DNA from: DATKZM01 sp035527975
GTDB lineage: Bacteria; Pseudomonadota; Alphaproteobacteria; JAPULJ01
Reading direction: 5' to 3'
DNA: 64,000 nucleotides
Assembly (NCBI GenBank): GCA_035527975.1
Contig: DATKZM010000085.1
Location: forward strand, 1-64,000
Shown: positions 19,188 to 27,628 of the stretch, piece by piece
Numbering within the stretch: the first letter of the stretch is position 1
Layout: each line of letters begins with the position of its first letter
Made by a program: the position numbers and the translations under genes
Notes under the pieces: generated by a model
The model's input: only the letters and a program-made list of their open reading frames with translations
Databases searched by the model: none
What the model was told of the DNA's origin: nothing

Positions 19188-20342
19188 ATGAATGTTCCCG
19201 CCCACCTCGATCACATCACCCGCCTGGTGGCGACATTGAAGTCGGGCGCCACCGAAATGGGCGAGGCGATCAGTACGGTTTCTCTGGAGGAATACCGCTC
19301 GCCCGAACGCTTCGCCGCCGAGCGCGCGACGGTCTTCCGCAAGCTGCCGATCATTGCCGCCGCATCCGATGAGCTGAAGGCGCCCGGAGACTGCGTCACC
19401 CATGACGTGCTCGGCGCGCCGGTGGTGCTGGTGCGCGGCGAGGACGGGGTGGTGCGCGGCTTCCTCAATGTCTGCCGCCACCGCAATACCCGCATCGTGA
19501 GCGCCGAGGGCGTCCAGTGCCTGCGCGCCTTCAAATGCCCCTATCACAACTGGGTCTATGGGCTCGACGGCGCGCTCAAGGCCGTGCCTCAGGCCTTCGG
19601 CTTCCCGGGCCTCGACCGCGACAAGATGGGTCTGGTGCCGGTGCCGGTTGCCGAGCGCTACGGCCTGATCTGGCTGATCGCCGATCCCAAGACGCCGATG
19701 GATCTCGACACGCATCTGGCAGGGATCGGCGCCGACCTCGATGCCTTTGGATTCGGCGATCACGTGCTCTTCCGGCGCGACCGCCACCGCCGCAAGACTA
19801 ACTGGAAACTGGTCGCCGACGCTTTTCTGGAGGCCTATCACGTGCAGCGCCTGCATCGCGACACGGTCGCCGCTTTCTTCACCGACAATGAGGTTTGCAG
19901 CGATCGGCTCGGCCGCCATGTGCGCTCGGCGATCGCCCGCAAAGCGACCGATGAGGTGATTGACCGGCCGGTCGAGGAATGGCGCATCGGCGACCACATG
20001 ACCTTCGCCTATTTCATCTTTCCCTGCACCGTGCTGGTGGTGCAGCCCGATTTTCAAACGCTTTTGAATTTTGTGCCGGTCGCGGTCGACGAAACCGAGA
20101 TCGACCACATCATGCTGATCCCCCAGGGGCCGCGAAACGACGACGAACGCGAGCATTTTGAGCGTGCCTTCGACTTCATGGATTCCGGTGTGTTCAATGG
20201 AGAGGACGTCTGGGTGGCCGAACAGGCGCAATCGGTGATCAATTCCGGGGCGAACGAGGTGATGACCCTCGGGACATTCGAGCACGGCGTGAAGTTCTTC
20301 CACGACACGCTCGAGGCCGCGATCGGCGAGCTAGCCGATTAA
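19188..20342 (+). CDS. Rieske non-heme iron oxygenase, alpha subunit
   Basis: A 384-residue aromatic-ring-hydroxylating oxygenase. The Rieske cluster ligands are Cys-x-His in VCRHRNTR and Cys-x-x-His in KCPYHNWVY (about residues 80-120). The catalytic domain has the mononuclear iron site in DAFLEAYHVQRLHRDT (two His) with a later Asp. No ferredoxin, reductase or beta subunit is adjacent, so electrons must come from elsewhere. Start follows AAGGA. It overlaps by four bases the stop of the convergent GST gene; a role in demethylation or ring hydroxylation cannot be narrowed down. Confidence 0.9.
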   Translation: MNVPAHLDHITRLVATLKSGATEMGEAISTVSLEEYRSPERFAAERATVFRKLPIIAAASDELKAPGDCVTHDVLGAPVVLVRGEDGVVRGFLNVCRHRNTRIVSAEGVQCLRAFKCPYHNWVYGLDGALKAVPQAFGFPGLDRDKMGLVPVPVAERYGLIWLIADPKTPMDLDTHLAGIGADLDAFGFGDHVLFRRDRHRRKTNWKLVADAFLEAYHVQRLHRDTVAAFFTDNEVCSDRLGRHVRSAIARKATDEVIDRPVEEWRIGDHMTFAYFIFPCTVLVVQPDFQTLLNFVPVAVDETEIDHIMLIPQGPRNDDEREHFERAFDFMDSGVFNGEDVWVAEQAQSVINSGANEVMTLGTFEHGVKFFHDTLEAAIGELAD

Positions 20343-20983
20343 CCGGCGACCGGTCGGTTTTGCTCCAGCGCCTGCAAGTAGGCGGGACGCTCAATGAGGC
20401 GCGCGCGGTAGTCGAGTAGGCGCTCGGGCATCGCGATATCGCATTTGAGCGCGTAGTCCATCGTCGTCACCATCAATATGTCGGCGACACTCATGCCCTC
20501 GGGCATCAGGGTGTCGATCGCGCCGTCGAACGGCGAGACCCCGGCTGCGATCTGCTCGGCGAAATAGATCTTGGCAGCATCCACCGCGACAGGCGCCTCG
20601 CCATAGAGATTGCTCAAGTCACCGTGGCGGCGGATCACGTAAAGGCAATGCGCGTCGAGCTCGGTCATGATGAAGAAGCACCATTCGTCGAGCTTGCCGC
20701 GGCGGCCCGGATCGTCGGGCACGAAGAAGCCCTCCGGCGCCGCAAACGTCCGGGAAAGATAGTTGACGATGGCCGCACTCTCGGCCAGCACCACCTGGCC
20801 ATGGACCAGCGTCGGGATCTTGTGGCGCGGATTGAGCGCCAGATACGCGTCCGTGTAGGTCTCGCCGGTGCGCGATTGGATCGGCCGGCGGACGTAGTCG
20901 AGGCCGAACTCGGCGAGCATCCAATGCGCCCGCATCGAGCGAAGCGTTCCAACGCCCCAGAGGGTGAGGCCAGTGCTTGCCAT
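20339..20983 (-). CDS. Glutathione S-transferase family protein
   Basis: A 214-residue GST. The N-terminal thioredoxin-like domain has TLWGVGTLRSMRAHWMLAEFGLDY, the cis-Pro motif HKIPTLVHG and the glutathione-contacting ESAAIVNYL. The C-terminal all-helical domain carries MSVADILMVTTMDYA. It conjugates or transfers glutathione to electrophiles. Start at the ATG following AGGAAATT; the longer frame extends over the acyl-CoA dehydrogenase stop and is not used. It lies 31 bases downstream of that acyl-CoA dehydrogenase and is probably co-transcribed. Confidence 0.92.
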   Translation of the reverse strand: MASTGLTLWGVGTLRSMRAHWMLAEFGLDYVRRPIQSRTGETYTDAYLALNPRHKIPTLVHGQVVLAESAAIVNYLSRTFAAPEGFFVPDDPGRRGKLDEWCFFIMTELDAHCLYVIRRHGDLSNLYGEAPVAVDAAKIYFAEQIAAGVSPFDGAIDTLMPEGMSVADILMVTTMDYALKCDIAMPERLLDYRARLIERPAYLQALEQNRPVAG

Positions 20984-21014
20984 GTGAATTTCCTGTCGCC
21001 TGTTTCCCTGCACC

Positions 21015-22181
21015 TCAGTACGATTTCGGCAGCCCCAGCGCGCGCTCGGCGATGTGACTGAGGATAAGCTCGCGGCTGACCGGGGCAATGCGGGTGATAT
21101 ATACCTCGCGCAGCAGCCGCTCGACATGGAACTCCTTGGCATAGCCCATGCCGCCATGGGTCATTACCGCGCGGTCGCAGGCGCGGAAGGCGACCTCGGC
21201 GGCATAGTATTTCGCCATGTTGCATTCGGGTCCGCAGGGCGCGCCCGCATCGTAGAGATGCGCGGCGCGGAGCACGGCTAGCCAGGCCGCCTCGAGCTCG
21301 CACCAGCTATCGGCGAGGGGATGCTGGATAGCCTGGTACTGGCCGATCGGCCGGCCGAAGACGACACGGTCCTTGGCGTACTGGGTGGCGCGGGCAAGCG
21401 CCTGCCGGCCGATGCCCACCGCCTCCGCGCCCACCAGAACACGTTCGGGATTGAGCGAATGGAGGATGTAGTGGAAGCCCTTGCCCTCTTCGCCGATGCG
21501 GTCCTCGCCCGGCACTTTGAGCCCGTCGATGAAGAGCTCGTTCGAGTCGACGGCCTTGCGGCCCATCTTCTCGATCTCACGCACGTCCACGGCGGTGCGG
21601 TCGAGGTCGGTATAGAACAGCGTGAGCCCGTCGGTCGGCTTCTTGCAGTCCTCGCGCGGTGTGGTGCGGGCGAGCAGCACGATCTTGTCGGCGACCTGCG
21701 CGGTTGAGGTCCAGACTTTGTGGCCGTTCACGACATAGCCGTTGCCGTCGGGCTCGGCGCGCGTCTTTATGTTTGTCGTGTCGAGGCCGACATTGGGTTC
21801 GGTCACGGCGAAACAGGCCTTGACCTTGCCCTCGATCAACTCGGGTATCCAGCGCGCGCGTTGCTCGTCGGTGCCGTAGACGACCATGGCATGCGGGCCG
21901 AAGATGTTCATGTGGATGGATGAACACGCCGCCATCGCGCCGGGCGAGTTGGCGACCTCGTGCATCATCAGCGCCGCCTCGGCGACACCAAGCCCGGCGC
22001 CGCCGAATTCCTCGGGCATGGCGATGCCGAGCCAGCCGCCTTCGGCCATCGCGGCGTGGAAATCGTGGGGAAATTCGCCGGTGCGATCGCGATCAAGCCA
22101 ATAGGCGTCGTCGTATCCGTCGACGATCCTGCGCACCGCCTCGACAATTGCCTGCTGGTCGTCGCTCAGTGTGAAATCCAT
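21015..22181 (-). CDS. Acyl-CoA dehydrogenase
   Basis: A 388-residue flavoprotein: FAVTEPNVGLDTTNIKTRA and GHKVWTSTAQVADKIVLLAR for FAD, VFGRPIGQYQAIQHPLADSW for the C-terminal helices. The usual C-terminal YEGT catalytic loop is missing (ITRIAPVSRELILSH instead). A Glu in NPERVLVGAEAVG lies at the place used by isovaleryl- and long-chain-type enzymes, which may be the base. It is upstream of a GST gene in the same direction. The substrate class cannot be told from the sequence. Confidence 0.9.
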   Translation of the reverse strand: MDFTLSDDQQAIVEAVRRIVDGYDDAYWLDRDRTGEFPHDFHAAMAEGGWLGIAMPEEFGGAGLGVAEAALMMHEVANSPGAMAACSSIHMNIFGPHAMVVYGTDEQRARWIPELIEGKVKACFAVTEPNVGLDTTNIKTRAEPDGNGYVVNGHKVWTSTAQVADKIVLLARTTPREDCKKPTDGLTLFYTDLDRTAVDVREIEKMGRKAVDSNELFIDGLKVPGEDRIGEEGKGFHYILHSLNPERVLVGAEAVGIGRQALARATQYAKDRVVFGRPIGQYQAIQHPLADSWCELEAAWLAVLRAAHLYDAGAPCGPECNMAKYYAAEVAFRACDRAVMTHGGMGYAKEFHVERLLREVYITRIAPVSRELILSHIAERALGLPKSY

Positions 22182-22308
22182 GCCCCGGGCTCCCTTGGTT
22201 CAAGTGGACCCGAGTATCGCGCCCGGACAATGACGTCAATTCACGCTTGGCGCCGATCGACGCCGGGCGGGGGAGTGGGCTCCACATATTGGCAGGCAAT
22301 CAAACGTG

Positions 22309-22764
22309 TCAGCCGGCCTTCTCGACCATGAGCACGGTGCCGTCCACTCCGGTCACCGTGACCTTCGTTCCCTCGGGCATATCGTCGCCCTCGATCTTCC
22401 AGATCGTGTCGGCGAGCTTGACCTTGCCGATGCCGTTGACGATCGGCTCGGCCAGCGTCAGCGCGCGGCCGACATACTGCTCGCCGCGGCGGTTGAGCGT
22501 GGGTTTGTCAGTTGTGATCGGCCGCGATTTCAAATAGCGCCGCCAGACCAGGATCGAAACCACCGAGAAAAGCGCGAAGACCAGGAACTGGTACTCCCAG
22601 CCCATCGACGGGAGGACCAGCAGGACCAGTCCGGTTATGCCGGCGGCGACCCCCATCCAGAGAAAGAAGGCGCCGGGGGCCGCCATCTCGACGATCAGCA
22701 GCACGGCGCCGGCGATCCACCAGTGCCAGAACTTCGCCAAGGCCAAAATAGCGGCGAGGCTCAT
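22309..22764 (-). CDS. NfeD family membrane protein
   Basis: A 151-residue protein with three membrane helices (residues 10-75) and a C-terminal OB-fold domain (RRGEQYVGRALTLAEPIVNG, WKIEGDDMPEGTKVTVTGVDGTVLMVE), the short NfeD1b type. In bacteria and archaea nfeD genes pair with stomatin-type SPFH genes; here the SPFH gene lies 67 bases upstream on the same strand, so the pair forms a membrane-microdomain operon. Confidence 0.92.
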   Translation of the reverse strand: MSLAAILALAKFWHWWIAGAVLLIVEMAAPGAFFLWMGVAAGITGLVLLVLPSMGWEYQFLVFALFSVVSILVWRRYLKSRPITTDKPTLNRRGEQYVGRALTLAEPIVNGIGKVKLADTIWKIEGDDMPEGTKVTVTGVDGTVLMVEKAG

Positions 22765-22831
22765 CGCTCTGGTCCCTCAGCTATCGTTTGGGCGGCGCCG
22801 GCCACTGTTGCAGCTATGGTCGCGAACATGG

Positions 22832-23842
22832 TCACGGATTTTCCGTGTTGCCGCCGGTCGGCACCGAGCCGCGCCGCCGCCCGCCGCCCGTCGGCTTGGG
22901 GCGGTCTATGCCACCGCCGCCGCTGTTGTTATCACCGAACGTTTCCTTGGCGATCTCGGCAATACCGCCGATGGCGCCAATGACGCTTGCGGCCTCGACC
23001 GGCAGCATCAGGATCTTCTGGTTCGGCGAGCGCGCGAAGCTGCCCAGCGCCTCGATGTATTTCTGGGCCACGAAGTAGTTGATCGCCTGGACATTGCCGC
23101 GCGAAATAGCCTCGCTGACCACGGTGGTCGCCTTGCCTTCGGCCTCGGCCTCGCGTTCGCGCGCCTCGGCGTCGCGGAAGGCGGCCTCGCGACGGCCCTC
23201 GGCTTCCAGGATCGCAGCTTGTTTCTCGCCCTCGGCGCGCAGGATCGCGGCTTGCCGCACGCCTTCGGCTTCCAGGATCACCGCGCGGCGCTCACGCTCG
23301 GCCTTCATCTGGCGCGCCATCGAGTCGACCAGATCCTTTGGTGGGTTGATGTCCTTGATTTCGATGCGCGTCACTTTGAGGCCCCACGGCTCGGTTGCCT
23401 CGTCGACCACGGAGAGCAGCCGCGCGTTGATCGCGTCGCGCTGGGAGAGCAACTCGTCGAGATCCATCGAGCCCATCACGGTGCGGATGTTGGTCATGGT
23501 CAGGTTGATGATCGCGCGCTCCAAGTCTCTGACCTCGTAGGCCGCCTGGGCCGCGTCGAGGACCTGGAAGAACATAACCCCGTCGACCTGCACCATGGCG
23601 TTATCCTTGGTGATGATCTCCTGGGAGGGCACGTCGATGACGTTTTCCATCATGTTCATCTTGGAACCGATGCGGTCGACGAGTGGCACGATCACATGCA
23701 GGCCGGGCTTGAGCGTGCGGGTGTAGCGGCCGAAGCGCTCGACCGTATACTCCTCGCCCTGCGATACCGATTTGACGCCGGCCGCGACCAGCACGATCGC
23801 CAGCACCACGACGACGATCACGAATACCGAAAAGACTTCCAT
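22832..23842 (-). CDS. SPFH/stomatin-like (paraslipin) membrane protein
   Basis: A 336-residue SPFH protein: one N-terminal membrane helix (FSVFVIVVVVLAIVLVAAG), an SPFH domain beginning SVSQGEEYTVERFGRYTRTLKPGLHVIVPLVD, then a long Ala/Glu-rich coiled coil (ILEAEGVRQAAILRAEGEKQAAILEAEG repeats) and an oligomerisation helix with NQKILMLPVEA. This is the paraslipin/QmcA subtype. The C-terminus is Gly/Arg-rich. Start at the ATG after GGAGGGC. Works with the downstream NfeD in membrane quality control or lipid microdomains. Confidence 0.93.
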   Translation of the reverse strand: MEVFSVFVIVVVVLAIVLVAAGVKSVSQGEEYTVERFGRYTRTLKPGLHVIVPLVDRIGSKMNMMENVIDVPSQEIITKDNAMVQVDGVMFFQVLDAAQAAYEVRDLERAIINLTMTNIRTVMGSMDLDELLSQRDAINARLLSVVDEATEPWGLKVTRIEIKDINPPKDLVDSMARQMKAERERRAVILEAEGVRQAAILRAEGEKQAAILEAEGRREAAFRDAEAREREAEAEGKATTVVSEAISRGNVQAINYFVAQKYIEALGSFARSPNQKILMLPVEAASVIGAIGGIAEIAKETFGDNNSGGGGIDRPKPTGGGRRRGSVPTGGNTENP

Positions 23843-24118
23843 TCCACGGCCCTCCTGAGCCAGGCTGCGCGCCCCGGTCGCATCTGGGATCACGTCGCGG
23901 CGTCGTTCGACACGCCGCGCCCATGCCCCGCAGTATAGCGCGAACATGGGGCAGGGGCCTATCAGGCTGAGGCTGTCGAAATTTTTCGAAAAATTCGGCC
24001 GCGCGAGCCTCGGAAAAACTGCTCAACCGTCGCGCGGCGAATACGCTTGTGTTAACATTTTCCCTCGGCAAAAATTTGCTCGGCGCAGGACGCCGGGATC
24101 AATGGAGGATCAGCAAGT

Positions 24119-24805
24119 ATGTTCGCCAAACGTGCAGGATTTGTCGCACTCGCCTTGGTCGTTGGATTAAGTGCCGCGCCGGCCGCCGCCGCTTCGCGCG
24201 GTGAGCAGCAGGAGACGGTCGACAGGGCGCTCCGAACGATCCGCAACTTCGCGGCGGATCCGGACATGACCTGGTTCCGCGACAATATCGGTCGCGCGCG
24301 CGGCGTGTTGATCGTGCCGCGCAGTGTCAAAGCCGGCTTCATCCTCGGCGGCTCGGGCGGCGGCGGTGTTTTGCTGGCACGCAGCCCACGCAGCGGTCAT
24401 TGGAGCTACCCGGGCTTCTACCGCATGGGCTCGATCACATTCGGCCTGCAGATCGGCGGCGAGGTTTCGGAGATGGTGCTAATGGTGATGACTCAGCGGG
24501 GCATCAACGCGTTTCTGTCGACCGAGTTCAAGATCGGCGGTGATATCAGCGTCGCGGTCGGGCCGGTCGGCGCAGGCGCCAAGGCGCAGACGGCGGACAT
24601 CATCGCTTTCGCGCGCACCAAGGGCGCCTATGGCGGCATCAATATTGAAGGCTCGGCGATCACGATCTACCGTTCGGCCAACAACGCATACTATGGGCGA
24701 CCCGTCAGTGCCGTCGACATTTTGATCCGCCGCACGGTGCGAAACCGCGGCGCCGACGCGTTGCGTGTGACCACGGCCAGGATCGCCCGCGGCCGCCGCC
24801 GCTAG
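24119..24805 (+). CDS. SYLF-domain (YSC84-type) lipid-binding protein, secreted
   Basis: A 228-residue protein with a signal peptide (GFVALALVVGLSAAPAAAASR) and a bacterial YSC84/SYLF domain: GRARGVLIVPRSVKAGFILGGSGGGGVLLAR, WSYPGFYRMGSITFGLQIGGEVSEMVLMVMT and AYGGINIEGSAITIY. Eukaryotic SYLF domains bind phosphoinositides; the bacterial role is in the envelope but undefined. GGAGGATC lies upstream of the ATG. The C-terminal tail is basic. Confidence 0.92.
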   Translation: MFAKRAGFVALALVVGLSAAPAAAASRGEQQETVDRALRTIRNFAADPDMTWFRDNIGRARGVLIVPRSVKAGFILGGSGGGGVLLARSPRSGHWSYPGFYRMGSITFGLQIGGEVSEMVLMVMTQRGINAFLSTEFKIGGDISVAVGPVGAGAKAQTADIIAFARTKGAYGGINIEGSAITIYRSANNAYYGRPVSAVDILIRRTVRNRGADALRVTTARIARGRRR

Positions 24806-24821
24806 ATCCCGTATTCGAATC

Positions 24822-24856
24822 AAACGGCGTCAGGTCTTCGTGGCCTGGCGCCGTTT
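24822..24856. terminator. Hairpin terminator between convergent genes
   Basis: AAACGGCGTCAGG (24822-24834) pairs with CCTGGCGCCGTTT (24844-24856) with one G-T pair. A-rich and T-rich ends make it usable in both directions. It overlaps the last codons of the AbrB-family gene and follows the SYLF gene stop. Confidence 0.7.
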
Positions 24857-25984
24857 CAAAAGGCGGAAGATGATGGGCGCCGCGATCACCACGATGATGA
24901 TGCGGATAATGTGGTGGGTCGAGACGAAGGCGGCGTCGATGCCCAGCGCCAGGGCGATCAGGCTCATCTCGGCGAGCCCGCCGGGCGCAAAGCTGAGGAC
25001 GATTGCCTGAAACGAGGTTTCGGCGAGCGGTTGCAGCAACAGCGCGAAGAGCAACGTCAATCCCAGCATGATGGTGGTCGAGCCCGCCGCTTCGGCAAGC
25101 GTACGCCCGATTATGCGCAAAGGCACACCGGCGAACCGGCAGCCGACCGCCGTACCCATCACGACCTGGGCCGCCGCGATCAGCTCGGTCGGCGGTCTGC
25201 TCGAGGTCAGCCCGGTTAGATGGACGACGGCGCTCAGGATCATCGGCCCGGTCACGAAGGCGGCCGGCAGCCTGATGGCGCGTCCGCCAAGCGCGCCGAT
25301 CACCCCGCACGCCGTCAGCAGCGCGATGTCGCGGGCGCCGAGACTGGTGAACGCATCGCCGCTCGGCGGCCGCGCCGCTTGGTCGTAATCCCCGATCAGC
25401 ATGAAGCCGAACGGCACCACCAGCACCACCAGAAGGACCCGCGCGCCATGGACCAGCGCGATCGTGCGCACGTCACCGCCCATCTCGCCGCCGACGATGA
25501 TCATCTCGTTGAGCCCGCCAGGTGCCCCGGCGAAATAGGATGTCGTCCAGCTATGCCCGGCGACCTTATGGAAATAGACCATCAGCACGCCGGTGATGGT
25601 CGCGCAGTAGATCGTCAGAATGGCGATCGTCGGCCACCAGTCGAGGATACGGCCGGCCATACCCGGCGCGAAGGCGCTGCCTAGCATCACGCCCAACACG
25701 GTGACCATCATACTGCGAGCCGTCGGCGCCATGGCGACCGGCGCGCCGACGATCGAGGCGATCGTCGTGAAGACCATCGCGCCGATCATCCAGGCAAGCG
25801 GCAAGCCGACCCAGTTCGCGGCAGCACCGCCAACCGTGCCGATTACGAGCGCCAGAGCAATCGTGCGGAGTTCCGGGCGCTGCTCGCGTTCTGCCGGCCT
25901 GGCTGGCTCGGAACTGCTCTCGTCCGACCCGCTCGGCTCTACGTTACTCTGCCCTGACTTGCCGGCCCCGGTATCGTCGTTCAC
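24830..25984 (-). CDS. AbrB-family (PF05145) integral membrane protein
   Basis: A 384-residue polytopic protein with about ten membrane helices. The duplicated AbrB/AmoA-like motif is seen as WVGLPLAWMIGAMVFTTI and RLPAAFVTGPMILSAVVHL, and GAPGGLNEMIIVG / APGGLAEMSLIALALG are the conserved Pro-Gly-Gly-x-x-Glu loops. Old annotations call this family ammonia monooxygenase; it is better described as a putative transporter or regulator of unknown substrate. The N-terminal 35 residues are hydrophilic. It starts at GTG inside the stop of the NAD kinase gene (GTGA overlap), so it is translationally coupled to it. Confidence 0.88.
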   Translation of the reverse strand: MNDDTGAGKSGQSNVEPSGSDESSSEPARPAEREQRPELRTIALALVIGTVGGAAANWVGLPLAWMIGAMVFTTIASIVGAPVAMAPTARSMMVTVLGVMLGSAFAPGMAGRILDWWPTIAILTIYCATITGVLMVYFHKVAGHSWTTSYFAGAPGGLNEMIIVGGEMGGDVRTIALVHGARVLLVVLVVPFGFMLIGDYDQAARPPSGDAFTSLGARDIALLTACGVIGALGGRAIRLPAAFVTGPMILSAVVHLTGLTSSRPPTELIAAAQVVMGTAVGCRFAGVPLRIIGRTLAEAAGSTTIMLGLTLLFALLLQPLAETSFQAIVLSFAPGGLAEMSLIALALGIDAAFVSTHHIIRIIIVVIAAPIIFRLLKRRQATKT

Positions 25985-26772
25985 GGCAGGAACTGCTCCG
26001 CGACGATGCGTTCCTCGAGGTTGTGTTCGGGGTCGAACAACAATGTGAGAGTGTGCTCGCGATCCTCGATGATCTCCACGGCGGCAACGTCGCGGACCTC
26101 GGTGAAATCGGCAACCGCGCTGACCGGCCGCTTGTCGGCCTCGATCACCTCAAAGAGGACAGTAACCGCTTCGGGCAGCAACGCACCGCGCCAGCGCCGC
26201 GGGCGGAACGCGCTGATCGCGGTGAGCGCCAGCAGGCCGGCGCCGATCGGGATGATCGGCCCGTGAGCGGAAAGGTTGTAGGCCGTGCTGCCGGCCGATG
26301 TCGCCACCATCACGCCGTCGCAGATCAGCTCGTCCATGCGGACCTTGCCGTCGATGCTGATGCGGATCTTGGCGGTCTGGCGGGTCTCGCGCAGCACCGA
26401 GACTTCATTGATCGCCAACGCTTCGTGGATCGTGCCATCGACCCCGGTCGCGCGCATACGCAAGGGCATCAACTCGACCCGCTCGGCGCGCGCGAGGCGA
26501 TGCTCCAGCTCATCGTCGGTGTACTCGTTCATCAGGAACCCGACGCTGCCGAAATTCATGCCGTAGACTGCGGCATCATCGGCCAGGGTCTTGTGCAGCG
26601 TCTCCAGCATGAAACCATCGCCGCCCAGCGCCACGATGACGCCGGCCTCCTCGAGCGGGACGGTCGCGTGGCGCGCGCTCAACGTCTTCAGCGCGGCTTG
26701 AGCGGCATCCGCTTCGCCTGCAACGATCGCGATTTTGCCGAGCTTGCCGGATTTCGGTCGGGTTTCGTTCAA
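25981..26772 (-). CDS. nadK: NAD kinase
   Basis: A 263-residue short-form NAD kinase: VALGGDGFMLETLH carries the GGDG motif, then NFGSVGFLMNEY, DGVMVATSAGSTAYNLSAHGPIIPI (the glycine-rich second motif) and a C-terminal beta-rich domain. It phosphorylates NAD to NADP. The start appears to be TTG at 26772 with a weak GAGA upstream, because no ATG exists before the catalytic motif. Its last four bases overlap the AbrB-family gene. Confidence 0.93.
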   Translation of the reverse strand: MNETRPKSGKLGKIAIVAGEADAAQAALKTLSARHATVPLEEAGVIVALGGDGFMLETLHKTLADDAAVYGMNFGSVGFLMNEYTDDELEHRLARAERVELMPLRMRATGVDGTIHEALAINEVSVLRETRQTAKIRISIDGKVRMDELICDGVMVATSAGSTAYNLSAHGPIIPIGAGLLALTAISAFRPRRWRGALLPEAVTVLFEVIEADKRPVSAVADFTEVRDVAAVEIIEDREHTLTLLFDPEHNLEERIVAEQFLP

Positions 26773-26985
26773 GGCGGCGTTCTCTCATATCGGTCGGCCG
26801 GCATGTCGGTTGGCCAGATGGTCGGAAGTATAGCTCTTATGGCGGCATGGGCCAGCGGTGCGAATGCTGACACACGGCGCCGCGTTGCCGGTGAAGCCAA
26901 GGGTGATGCGGGCTGGCTACGCTGCTGCTAAGCTGGAACCAAGGGACAAGCGGACAAGAATATGCAAAAAAGGAGGGGGCGAATT

Positions 26986-27528
26986 ATGGGTCGATGGGCA
27001 ATCGTATTGATCGGGCTCGCCGCGCTGGCGATGGGCGGTGCGAATAGCATCGCAGCACAAAAAAGCGGAGGCGCCGCGGGCAAGGGCAAAGCGGAAAACG
27101 CCCGAAAGGGCAAGTACGACCGCCACGAGGGGTATTACTACCCGCCGCTCAAGGACGCTCCGGAGATTTACAAGGCCCGCGCAGTGACGCTGGTGGAGGC
27201 GAGCCGGGGCCGGCGTATCGCCTTCGTGACCGCGCTCACGAACCAGATGATGAAGAATGCCTATCCGCCGCCCTTCGCGATCTTCGCCAAGGGCGACAAT
27301 GCCGAAAAGCTGATCATCGTTGGGCTCTATGAGGGGGCGTACAACACGCTTTACCGCGCCCGCGGCCTGCTTGCCATATTGACCGCGCGGGCGCGCCTGA
27401 CGCCGGTCTTCCGCAAGCATCAGGTCGAGGACGTATTCACCTTCTTCGATTTCCTGAAACTGCAGGGCTTCGAGCGCCTTACCATCACTGACGGCAAAAG
27501 CTACTCGCATCAGGTCCGCTTTCAGTAG
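26986..27528 (+). CDS. Secreted protein of unknown function next to moaA
   Basis: A 180-residue protein with a signal peptide (WAIVLIGLAALAMGGANSIAAQ), a short Lys/Gly-rich linker and a conserved-looking globular part: YYYPPLKDAPEIYKARAVTL, RRIAFVTALTNQMM, PFAIFAKGDNAEKLIIVGLYEG, YRARGLLAILTARARLTPVF, EDVFTFFDFLKLQGFERLTITDG. Proteins of this kind in other alphaproteobacteria are sometimes labelled as molybdopterin-guanine dinucleotide biosynthesis proteins, without visible support. It converges on moaA. Start at the ATG following AGGAGGGGG. Function unknown. Confidence 0.8.
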   Translation: MGRWAIVLIGLAALAMGGANSIAAQKSGGAAGKGKAENARKGKYDRHEGYYYPPLKDAPEIYKARAVTLVEASRGRRIAFVTALTNQMMKNAYPPPFAIFAKGDNAEKLIIVGLYEGAYNTLYRARGLLAILTARARLTPVFRKHQVEDVFTFFDFLKLQGFERLTITDGKSYSHQVRFQ

Positions 27529-27548
27529 GGACTTACAACAGGACCTTA

Positions 27549-27584
27549 GGGCACGATCGCGTCACAGTGATCTGGTGTGACGCG
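27549..27584. repeat. Dispersed 32-bp repeat with a perfect 9-bp hairpin, copy 1
   Basis: The 32 bp at 27549-27580, read on the minus strand, match 41804-41835 read on the plus strand at 30 of 32 positions. This copy contains a perfect hairpin, CGCGTCACA (27558-27566) and TGTGACGCG (27576-27584). It lies between the convergent stops of the secreted protein and moaA, so it may also end transcription, but no T-run follows. Confidence 0.75.
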
Positions 27585-27628
27585 TGACTCTTGATCCAAG
27601 GCAGCCGCGACAATCCGGCCGCGGGATT

